Positions 5,930 to 11,170 of a DNA stretch of 14,560 nucleotides are shown piece by piece; position 1 is the first letter of the stretch, and every line of letters starts with the position of its first letter. Where the stretch lies: contig CAYPZT010000027.1 in the NCBI GenBank assembly GCA_964415435.1, positions 1-14,560 of the forward strand, in the 5' to 3' direction. The position numbers and the translations under genes are program-made. The DNA is from CAYPZT01 sp964415435 (lineage in GTDB: Bacteria > Patescibacteriota > Microgenomatia > UBA1406 > GWC2-37-13). Below the pieces are notes generated by a model. The model had not been told where the DNA came from. It searched no databases and saw nothing but the letters and a program-made list of their open reading frames with translations.

Positions 5930-6718
5930 TTATTTTCGACGCTTAACAACTAATATTGAACTCCACTTTCGTGGATTTCTCGTTCTTTTACCACGAGCCG
6001 GCTTACCCCACGGGGTCTTTGGATGCATACCTTCGCCGCTTCTTCCTTCTCCTCCACCGTGTGGATGGCTCCTGGGATTCTGAGCAGTGCCGCGCACTGT
6101 AGGTCTTATCCCCATGAGTATTTTGCGGCCGGCATTCCCGATAATTTCATCTTTATGCTCTATGTTTCCAACCCTTCCGACTGTCGCCATGCTCCCTGCA
6201 AAAAACTTTCGCACCTCGCCTGACGGCAGTTTCAAGTGAACGTATTTGTCCTCTTTTGCCACGACCGATGCTGCTGTACCGGCGCCACGAATCATCTTAC
6301 CACCTTGTCCAGGGTACAACTCTACATTATGAACTTCTATACCAAGCGGGATGTTTTTGAGAGGAAGCGCGTTTCCTACTTTCACCTCTGCATTTACACT
6401 CGAGACAACTTCATCGCCAAGTTTAAGACCAACAGGATGAATTATATATCTTTTTTCGCCGTCCTTATATTCAACAAGCGCTATGTGTGCATTGCGGTTT
6501 GGATCATACTCGATACCGAGTACTTTTGCCTTAACATCAAGCTTATCACGCTTGAAGTCTACGATACGATAATATCTTTTTTGCCTTCCGCCTTGATGGC
6601 GTACTGAAACAGATCCAGAAGAATCACGCCCTGAGTGCTTTTTCAAGATGTGCGTTAGATTCTTTTCTGGATTCCCTGTTTTTGGAAAGGGTTTACGTTT
6701 TTTTATTTGTTTTTTCAT
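5930..6718 (-). CDS. rplB: Large ribosomal subunit protein L2 (uL2)
   Basis: L2 is a primary 23S rRNA-binding protein required for subunit association and peptidyl-transferase activity. The 262-residue protein contains RHQGGRQKRYYRIVDFKRDK (family 'RHxGGGHKrxYRxIDFKR'), IEYDPNRNAHIALVEYKDGE, and the C-terminal signature with HPHGGGEGR at residues 218-226, including the conserved histidines near the catalytic centre. The N-terminus lacks about 10-12 residues compared with the common 'KxYxPTSPGRR' start and begins MKKQIKKRKPFPKTGNPEKN. It lies 3 nt after the rplW stop. rplV follows immediately, so the usual rpsS gene is not between them. Confidence 0.97.
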   Translation of the reverse strand: MKKQIKKRKPFPKTGNPEKNLTHILKKHSGRDSSGSVSVRHQGGRQKRYYRIVDFKRDKLDVKAKVLGIEYDPNRNAHIALVEYKDGEKRYIIHPVGLKLGDEVVSSVNAEVKVGNALPLKNIPLGIEVHNVELYPGQGGKMIRGAGTAASVVAKEDKYVHLKLPSGEVRKFFAGSMATVGRVGNIEHKDEIIGNAGRKILMGIRPTVRGTAQNPRSHPHGGGEGRSGEGMHPKTPWGKPARGKRTRNPRKWSSILVVKRRK

Positions 6719-6721
6719 AGG

Positions 6722-7009
6722 TTATGGCTTAGGAAATAAATTTATGGTACCTTCAAGCACAGTAACGTACGCAATCTTTTTGTCCTGCACCTTTTTTGTC
6801 TGCATGCGTCTGCCAACTCTTTTTTCTTTGCCTTTTCTAATCTGAACTGCCACATCACCAACCTTAACACTATAAAGAACAGTAAGTGCTTCACGGATTG
6901 TATTTTTGTTTGCTTTGGGACTCACCTCAAAGGTATAGATATTCTTTTGTACCATGTCGGTGGCTTTTTCTGTCAAGATAGGCCTGATTATAATGCCGGT
7001 TGTATTCAT
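6722..7009 (-). CDS. rplW: Large ribosomal subunit protein L23 (uL23)
   Basis: L23 lies at the tunnel exit and docks trigger factor and SRP. The 95-residue protein has IIIRPILTEKATDMVQKNIY ('ILxPxxTEKs' signature), TFEVSPKANKNTIREALTVL (family 'FxVxxxANKxxIkxAvExlF'), and a basic loop RKGKEKRVGRRMQTKKVQDK before the final strand. Length is normal. The ATG overlaps the rplD stop by 4 nt (ATGA), so translation of the two is likely coupled. Confidence 0.97.
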   Translation of the reverse strand: MNTTGIIIRPILTEKATDMVQKNIYTFEVSPKANKNTIREALTVLYSVKVGDVAVQIRKGKEKRVGRRMQTKKVQDKKIAYVTVLEGTINLFPKP

Positions 7010-7716
7010 GAGTTCAAAAGACGACTGATAACATCTTGAATTGCTGTGTCCGCTATGAGGACCGATCTCACTGAAAGAAGAGAATAGGGGTTTAGGGTTG
7101 CGACTCTTTCCAATGTAACCTGTGGAATATTACGAGCTGCACGCATTAAATTTTCTGTATTTTGCTGAGGCAGGACAATAAGTACAGATTTTTCGCCTAA
7201 ATTACTATTCTTAATAAAGGTCGCGACTGTTTTCGTTTTTGGTTTGATTGTCAAAAATTCATCTGAAATACCGTAGATATTTTTTTCTTGAAGCTTAAGA
7301 GCAAACGCTTCACGCAGCGACTGTTTTTTTTGTTTCTTATTCATGCGGAGTTCATAATCTCTCGGTTTTGGACCACCAACTACACCTCCACCGACAAAGA
7401 TAGGAGCCTTAATATCGCCATGACGAGCATTTCCGGTGCCTTTTTGTCTGTAGATCTTACGAGTTGATCCCACTACCTCTCCACGCGTCTTTGTTGATGC
7501 GGTTCCTTTTCTCCTATTGGCCTGATACATACGCATGTACTGAGCCAGTAGCGCTTTGTTAGGTTTTTTGATTGCGAGTTCTTTGGGAAGAGTTCTCTCT
7601 CCAGATTCCTTACCTGTTACATCGAGCACTTTAATCACAATACCGGCTGTCGCCGTTTTCTTAACAGGAGCTTTCGTTGTTTCAGTTTTTTTTGTTTTAG
7701 AAGCTTGAACTGCCAT
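7006..7716 (-). CDS. rplD: Large ribosomal subunit protein L4 (uL4) with N-terminal extension
   Basis: L4 reaches into the exit tunnel with a long loop; in E. coli it also represses its own S10 operon by attenuation in the leader. The 236-residue protein has NKALLAQYMRMYQANRRKGT, the tunnel-loop region TKTRGEVVGSTRKIYRQKGT, then GNARHGDIKAPIFVGGGVVG and GPKPRDYELRMNKKQKKQSL, all diagnostic of L4. The first 25 residues or so (MAVQASKTKKTETTKAPVKK onward) are a Lys/Thr/Ala-rich extension before the usual start of the L4 fold. It follows rplC by 3 nt and overlaps rplW by 4 nt. As the second gene after an attenuator-like leader, L4 is the natural candidate regulator of that leader, by analogy only. 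Confidence 0.97.
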   Translation of the reverse strand: MAVQASKTKKTETTKAPVKKTATAGIVIKVLDVTGKESGERTLPKELAIKKPNKALLAQYMRMYQANRRKGTASTKTRGEVVGSTRKIYRQKGTGNARHGDIKAPIFVGGGVVGGPKPRDYELRMNKKQKKQSLREAFALKLQEKNIYGISDEFLTIKPKTKTVATFIKNSNLGEKSVLIVLPQQNTENLMRAARNIPQVTLERVATLNPYSLLSVRSVLIADTAIQDVISRLLNS

Positions 7717-7719
7717 ATT

Positions 7720-8400
7720 TTAGTCTGTTAATTTTTTGATTTCTAGAAGTCCGGCTTTGGCGCCCGGAACTGCACCCTTTACGGTGATACCTTCATTTGT
7801 AACATCAACCACTTCCACATTTTTGATAGTAACGCGTATATTACCCATTCGCCCTGCCATACGCTTTCCTTTGAATATGCGTCCGGGGGTTGTGGTCTGA
7901 CCAATTGATCCTGGTGCCCGCTCGCGATCTGACTGACCATGAGTCTTGGGTCCGCCCTTGAAAGAATGACGCCTTACAACACCTTGGAAACCCTTTCCTT
8001 TTGTTGTTCCTGAAACTGTGACTTTGTCACCCTTTTTGAAGAGTATTGTCGGGTCTATAGCCGAACCTACAAACAGCTTTACATCCTTTATCTGCACTCC
8101 TTTTTTATTTTCCTCTTCTATGTACTTCACTCCATCGCCAAAAGTCTCCAAACGGAATTCCTTTAAAAAACGAAGCGGGGCCGTTATCCCCGCTTTTTTT
8201 AATATACCTTGTTTAGACTTTTTAATATTCTTGACGGCTCCAAAGCCCATCTGAATAGCAAAGTGATTATAGGTAGGTTTTGACTTTATATTCACAACAT
8301 GACAGGAGGATGTCCTGATGAAGGTTGTCGGAATACGGTTACCCGATTCGGTATATACCTGGGACTGTTCCCTTTTTTCTCCTAAGATAAAAGCCGGCAT
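7720..8400 (-). CDS. rplC: Large ribosomal subunit protein L3 (uL3)
   Basis: L3 is an early-assembling protein that extends to the peptidyl-transferase centre. I chose the ATG at 8398-8400 (226 residues, MPAFILGEKREQSQVYTESG). The frame is open further to 8451, but that stretch overlaps a terminator hairpin and encodes non-family sequence. The core is typical: GTTKGKGFQGVVRRHSFKGG, then THGQSDRERAPGSIGQTTTP with the GSIGQ motif at 164-168, whose glutamine is methylated in E. coli, and GRIFKGKRMAGRMG. The N-terminal 'KxGMTQ' signature of most L3 proteins is replaced by GEKREQSQ. The gene is the first of a long run and is preceded by its own promoter and attenuator-like leader. Confidence 0.96.
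   Translation of the reverse strand: MPAFILGEKREQSQVYTESGNRIPTTFIRTSSCHVVNIKSKPTYNHFAIQMGFGAVKNIKKSKQGILKKAGITAPLRFLKEFRLETFGDGVKYIEEENKKGVQIKDVKLFVGSAIDPTILFKKGDKVTVSGTTKGKGFQGVVRRHSFKGGPKTHGQSDRERAPGSIGQTTTPGRIFKGKRMAGRMGNIRVTIKNVEVVDVTNEGITVKGAVPGAKAGLLEIKKLTD
8173..8200. terminator. Bidirectional terminator-like hairpin inside rplC
   Basis: AAGCGGGG (8173-8180), a 7-nt loop, and CCCCGCTT (8188-8195) form a perfect 8-bp stem. On the plus strand the stem runs straight into more T residues (8194-8200 are all T). On the minus strand the stem is followed by CG and then six T residues (plus-strand A run 8165-8170). Both readings look like intrinsic terminators. In the rplC sense it encodes residues around 68-79 (KKAGITAPLRFL). 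Coding constraint could produce it by chance; a role in ending antisense transcription or in polarity is inference. Confidence 0.5.
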
Positions 8401-8413
8401 AGTATTTAGCAAT

Positions 8414-8436
8414 AAAAAAAGCCCCAGATTGGGGCT
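8414..8436 (-). terminator. Intrinsic terminator in the rplC leader (probable attenuator)
   Basis: Read on the minus strand, AGCCCCA-ATC-TGGGGCT forms a 7-bp GC-rich stem with a 3-nt loop (plus coordinates 8420-8436), and the stem runs directly into a T tract (plus-strand A run 8414-8420). The T tract ends 13 nt before the rplC ATG. There is no room for a promoter between it and rplC, so any transcript of rplC must read through it. It therefore either ends the upstream tuf-rpsJ transcript in part or acts as a regulated attenuator, most simply the latter. Confidence 0.85.
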
Positions 8437-8455
8437 CCCGACAACAACCAATCTG
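8425..8455 (-). promoter_or_regulatory. Predicted antiterminator stem of the rplC leader
   Basis: On the minus strand CAGATTGG (plus 8455-8448) is perfectly complementary to CCAATCTG (plus 8432-8425), with 15 nt between the arms. The second arm covers the inner part of the 5' terminator arm, the whole terminator loop and the first bases of the 3' arm. The 8-bp antiterminator and the terminator are therefore mutually exclusive. This is visible in the sequence; which structure wins and what ligand or protein decides is unknown. Confidence 0.65.
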
Positions 8456-8471
8456 ACAAGACTTATCTCGT

Positions 8472-8492
8472 ATTTTCCTTAATATGGAAAAT
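8472..8492 (-). promoter_or_regulatory. Leader hairpin upstream of the rplC attenuator
   Basis: ATTTTCC (8472-8478) and GGAAAAT (8486-8492) form a perfect 7-bp stem around a 7-nt loop. It lies in the predicted rplC leader just downstream of the promoter and upstream of the antiterminator arm. It could be a protein-binding or structural element of the leader RNA, but this is inference from position. Confidence 0.5.
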
Positions 8493-8506
8493 GGACATTG
8501 GCTTAC

Positions 8507-8535
8507 ATTATATAACACTAATACGCATGAATCAA
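8507..8535 (-). promoter_or_regulatory. Sigma70-type promoter for the rplC operon
   Basis: On the minus strand TTGATT (plus 8530-8535) is separated by exactly 17 bp from a consensus TATAAT (plus 8507-8512). Transcription should begin near 8500-8504, giving a leader of about 100 nt before rplC. It lies in the rpsJ-rplC gap, 38 nt after the rpsJ stop. It would drive all ribosomal-protein genes from rplC to rplO. Confidence 0.8.
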
Positions 8536-8572
8536 GAACAAATTGAATACTACATTTATCTCATTAAGAAGC

Positions 8573-8881
8573 TCACATTTTTACTTCTACCTCGACACCT
8601 GCTGGAAGTTCAAGATGCATGAGAGAATCGATAGTCTGGTTTGTGGGATTTACAATGTCAATAAGACGTTTATGAATCTTAAGACCAAAATGCTCACGGG
8701 CATCTTTATCAATGAATGAAGCTTTGTTTACTACGTATACCTCTCGGCGTGTGGGAAGAGGAATTGGACCAATGATAGAAGCACCTGTTCGGATCGCTGT
8801 GTCAACGATCTTTTGACAGGTTTCATCGATCAAACGATGGTCATAAGCTTTGAGCCTTATTCTGATTCTTCCCTTTGGCAT
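8573..8881 (-). CDS. rpsJ: Small ribosomal subunit protein S10 (uS10, NusE)
   Basis: S10 is a 30S head protein and also, as NusE, a transcription antitermination factor binding NusB and NusG. I chose the ATG at 8879-8881 (102 residues, MPKGRIRIRLKAYDHRLIDE); the frame is open five codons further to a TTG. The family pattern is clear: KIRIRLKAYDHxxLD at the start, TGASIIGPIPLPTRREVYVV ('GPIPLPTxxxxxTVLRSPH') and AREHFGLKIHKRLIDIVNPT ('REQFExRTHKRLIDI'). It is preceded by tuf with a 94-nt gap that holds a palindromic repeat-like element, and is followed by 172 nt that carry a separate promoter and attenuator for rplC. S10 production is thus uncoupled from that of the downstream genes. Confidence 0.97.
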   Translation of the reverse strand: MPKGRIRIRLKAYDHRLIDETCQKIVDTAIRTGASIIGPIPLPTRREVYVVNKASFIDKDAREHFGLKIHKRLIDIVNPTNQTIDSLMHLELPAGVEVEVKM

Positions 8882-8907
8882 ACTATAAACGTGCAATTAA
8901 CACTCCT

Positions 8908-8972
8908 GTTATCCCAAGCCACCAGCCGAAGAACCCGTGGAAAACAGATCCTTCCCCTTCACTCGGGATGAC
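8908..8972. repeat. Imperfect palindromic repeat-like element between tuf and rpsJ
   Basis: The plus strand starts GTTATCCCAAG (8908-8918) and ends CTCGGGATGAC (8962-8972). These termini are inverted repeats matching at 9 of 11 positions (GT[T/C]ATCCC[A/G]AG). An inner partial inverted match pairs GAAG near 8928-8931 with CTTC near 8951-8954. The composition (CGGGATGAC, GATCCTTC, CCGAAGAA) is more GC-rich than the flanks and resembles the short dispersed palindromic repeats with 'GTCATCCCGAG...GGATC' ends found in many bacterial genomes. Whether it is repeated in this genome cannot be seen from one copy. Confidence 0.5.
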
Positions 8973-8975
8973 AAC

Positions 8976-10160
8976 TTATTTAATTATCTTTGTTACTACT
9001 CCTGCGCCGACTGTATGTCCACCTTCTCGGATAGCAAACTTTAGCCCCTCTTCCATGGCTACAGGATAGATAAGTTTTGCCGTTACCTTGATGTTATCAC
9101 CAGGCATAACCATCTCAACGCCTGCTGGAAGGGTGACTTCTCCCGTTACATCAGTGGTTCGAACATAAAACTGTGGTCGATACCCTTTGAAGAATGGAGT
9201 GTGACGTCCGCCTTCTTCTTTTTTAAGGACATAGATCTCCGCTTCAAACTCTGTGTGTGGGGTAATGCTTCCTGTTTTGGCCAATACCTGACCGCGCTCG
9301 ACATCTTCTTTTTCGATACCCCGAAGAAGAAGACCGACGTTGTCTCCGGCACGTGCCTCGTCAAGAGTCTTGCGGAACATCTCGATGCCCGTTATAACGG
9401 TCTTTGTTGTTGGTTTGAGACCTACAATCTCGACTTCATCATTTACTTTGAGAACTCCTCTTTCCACTCTTCCCGTTACAACAGTTCCTCGTCCCTGGAT
9501 CGTGAAGACATCTTCAATAGGCATAAGGAATGGTTTATCTGTTGGTCGTACCGGTTCTGGTACATATTCATCAACCTTTGCCATAAGATCCTCTATCGCC
9601 TTTATGGACTCTGGATCATCTGAAAGGGCCTTAAGTGAGGAACCCTTAATGACTGGAACTTCATCGCCTGGGTATCCGTATTTCTTAAGAAGATCACGGA
9701 CCTCCATTTCGACAAGATCAAGAATCTCCTTGTCCTGGACCATATCGACTTTGTTTAAGTAAACAACGATGGCAGGAACATTTACTTGTCGTGCAAGAAG
9801 GATATGCTCTCGTGTCTGAGGCATTGGACCGTCCGGAGCAGAAACAACGAGGATTGCACCATCCATCTGAGCAGCGCCTGTGATCATGTTTTTGATGTAA
9901 TCAGCATGGCCTGGGGCATCGATGTGTGCATAATGACGCTTGTCTGTTTCATATTCTGAGTGATGAAGGTTGATGGTGACGCCGCGTGCTCTTTCTTCTG
10001 GAGCCTTATCAATTTCATCATACTTCAAAAACTGCGCTTGTCCCTTTTTAGAAAGAACGTAGTGGATTGCTGAAGTTGTAGTAGTCTTACCGTGATCGAC
10101 GTGACCAATAGTACCAATATTCAAATGAGGTTTATTCCTCTGGAAAACACCTTGTGCCAT
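8976..10160 (-). CDS. tuf: Elongation factor Tu
   Basis: EF-Tu is the GTPase that delivers aminoacyl-tRNA to the ribosomal A site. The 394-residue protein has the full set of G motifs: GHVDHGKT (residues 19-26), switch I ERARGVTIN, DAPGH (81-85) with the catalytic histidine at 85, and NKVD (136-139). Domains 2 and 3 follow, with VFTIQGRGTVVTGRVERGVL and TPFFKGYRPQFYVRTTDVTG, ending AIREGGHTVGAGVVTKII plus Lys. Two small departures from most bacteria are DAPGH instead of DCPGH and INLHHSEYET instead of 'INxxHVEYET'. In the usual str operon fusA and rpsG precede tuf; here tuf is first, with a divergent gene upstream, and is followed by rpsJ. Confidence 0.98.
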   Translation of the reverse strand: MAQGVFQRNKPHLNIGTIGHVDHGKTTTTSAIHYVLSKKGQAQFLKYDEIDKAPEERARGVTINLHHSEYETDKRHYAHIDAPGHADYIKNMITGAAQMDGAILVVSAPDGPMPQTREHILLARQVNVPAIVVYLNKVDMVQDKEILDLVEMEVRDLLKKYGYPGDEVPVIKGSSLKALSDDPESIKAIEDLMAKVDEYVPEPVRPTDKPFLMPIEDVFTIQGRGTVVTGRVERGVLKVNDEVEIVGLKPTTKTVITGIEMFRKTLDEARAGDNVGLLLRGIEKEDVERGQVLAKTGSITPHTEFEAEIYVLKKEEGGRHTPFFKGYRPQFYVRTTDVTGEVTLPAGVEMVMPGDNIKVTAKLIYPVAMEEGLKFAIREGGHTVGAGVVTKIIK

Positions 10161-10208
10161 AATTTTAAAATAACTATTAAATAATAATAAATATAACTAG
10201 ATGTACAA

Positions 10209-10236
10209 ATTATATCCAAAATACACAAAAAAGCAA
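10209..10236 (-). promoter_or_regulatory. tuf: Probable tuf promoter
   Basis: On the minus strand a consensus TATAAT (plus 10209-10214) lies 16 bp downstream of TTGCTT (plus 10231-10236). Transcription would begin near 10202, leaving a leader of about 42 nt that is almost pure A/T and has no Shine-Dalgarno motif. The -35 box matches only partly. It is back to back with the promoter of the divergent gene. Confidence 0.65.
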
Positions 10237-10259
10237 GTCATTCGTGGCAGGTTATGCCA

Positions 10260-10288
10260 TTGATTTTTTCTTTTCGCTTTTTTATGAT
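10260..10288 (+). promoter_or_regulatory. Promoter of the divergent DUF1189-like gene
   Basis: TTGATT (10260-10265), a 17-bp T-rich spacer, and TATGAT (10283-10288) form a good sigma70-type promoter, with the same -35 hexamer and spacing as the rplC promoter. The predicted start of transcription near 10294-10295 is only about 4-5 nt before the ATG at 10299. This supports that ATG over the upstream ATG codons at 10254 and 10284, which would lie before or inside the promoter. Confidence 0.65.
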
Positions 10289-10298
10289 AAAGCCTAGG

Positions 10299-11153
10299 AT
10301 GGGAAAAGTCAATAGTTTCTTGAATAATCTTCGGGGCAGCCTGATCCCTCACCACTTCTACTATCAAAAAATTTCCCGGCAGCCTTTTTATATGTCTATT
10401 CTCTATTTCATTGGTCTCCTGTTCTTAATAAACGTAATTCTTTTTATTTCAATACTTTTGAAATTCTCTCCCTCAAAAGTACACGCTTCCATCTCAAGCG
10501 TTGGCAAGAGCGTCTCTTCTTATCCTGACAACCTGGTACTTACTTTGCATCAGGGTGGACTTGTTTCCACATACGAGCGACCTTATTTTTTCTGGATGAA
10601 CGACGGAAGCCGCCAGATACTTCTTGCGGTCATAGACGAAAACGCAGTGCCTTCCAAAATATATGAGTACCGCTCCTTTGCACTTGTGAGCGCTCGCACG
10701 ATCACTTTCTGGCCATCCAAAAACACTAATAAGATTCATACGTATCCTCTCAGTTTCTTAGGCGATCGGACGATTACAAGAGCAGATGTTGAGTCTCTTA
10801 TGTCGATAACCGGGGCTTTCAATCGAGTTCTTCCTATTGTATATATAATTGTAGCGGCTCTTTTTCTGTCGCTTTCTTTCATAAGCTCCATCATAATAAA
10901 TCTTCTTTATATCGCCTTTGCGTCGGTCATAATACTGCTTCTGTTCCGTTTGGTTTTTCCTCAGAAGAGAGCGGGCTACCTTTCCACCTATAAGATTGGA
11001 CTGCATGCGGTAACAACACCTCTTTTCGTCCTTTATGGTTTAAGCCTCATTGGAATACAGCCCTCCCATATGCATGTTCTCTTCTTTATACTTCTTGTCA
11101 TATTTATTGGAGGGGGACTTCACGAGGCCCTTTGGACAAAACGAAAGGACTAG
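10299..11153 (+). CDS. DUF1189-like integral membrane protein
   Basis: The function is unknown. The protein (284 residues from the ATG at 10299) has one N-terminal membrane segment (about 33-54), a soluble extracytoplasmic-type region of about 120 residues, then four hydrophobic segments (about 176-195, 197-218, 235-252, 258-274). This layout, the start GKVNSFLNNLRGSLIPHHFY with RQPF, the 'PY...IDENA...Y' middle, and the end of the soluble part leading into the helix pack resemble the DUF1189 family, which is widespread in Firmicutes and CPR. The open frame extends back to an ATG at 10254, giving 299 residues, but the predicted promoter favours the shorter form. It is transcribed divergently from tuf, and the helicase gene begins 17 nt later. 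Confidence 0.65.
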   Translation: MGKVNSFLNNLRGSLIPHHFYYQKISRQPFYMSILYFIGLLFLINVILFISILLKFSPSKVHASISSVGKSVSSYPDNLVLTLHQGGLVSTYERPYFFWMNDGSRQILLAVIDENAVPSKIYEYRSFALVSARTITFWPSKNTNKIHTYPLSFLGDRTITRADVESLMSITGAFNRVLPIVYIIVAALFLSLSFISSIIINLLYIAFASVIILLLFRLVFPQKRAGYLSTYKIGLHAVTTPLFVLYGLSLIGIQPSHMHVLFFILLVIFIGGGLHEALWTKRKD

Positions 11154-11155
11154 TC

Positions 11156-11164
11156 TGCTAAAAT
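11156..11164 (+). promoter_or_regulatory. Extended -10 promoter for the helicase gene
   Basis: TGCTAAAAT has the extended -10 form TGnTATAAT with one mismatch. The hexamer ends 6 nt before the GTG start codon, so transcription would begin at or within a base or so of the start codon (leaderless). No good -35 box lies at 17 bp; TTGGAC at 11132 is too far, but extended -10 promoters do not need one. Confidence 0.5.
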
Positions 11165-11170
11165 GGTAAG

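Noticed and set aside
6236..6607. 123-codon plus-strand open frame opposite rplB
   Set aside because: Antisense shadow of L2; no recognisable domain, promoter or start signal.
8401..8451. Upstream extension of rplC to a start at 8451
   Set aside because: The extra 17 codons are the terminator hairpin translated, and do not resemble any L3 N-terminus; the ATG at 8400 fits the family.
9201..9762. Two 140-codon open frames on the plus strand inside tuf
   Set aside because: They are antisense to a strongly conserved EF-Tu gene, have low-complexity or serine/arginine-rich sequence and no family match.
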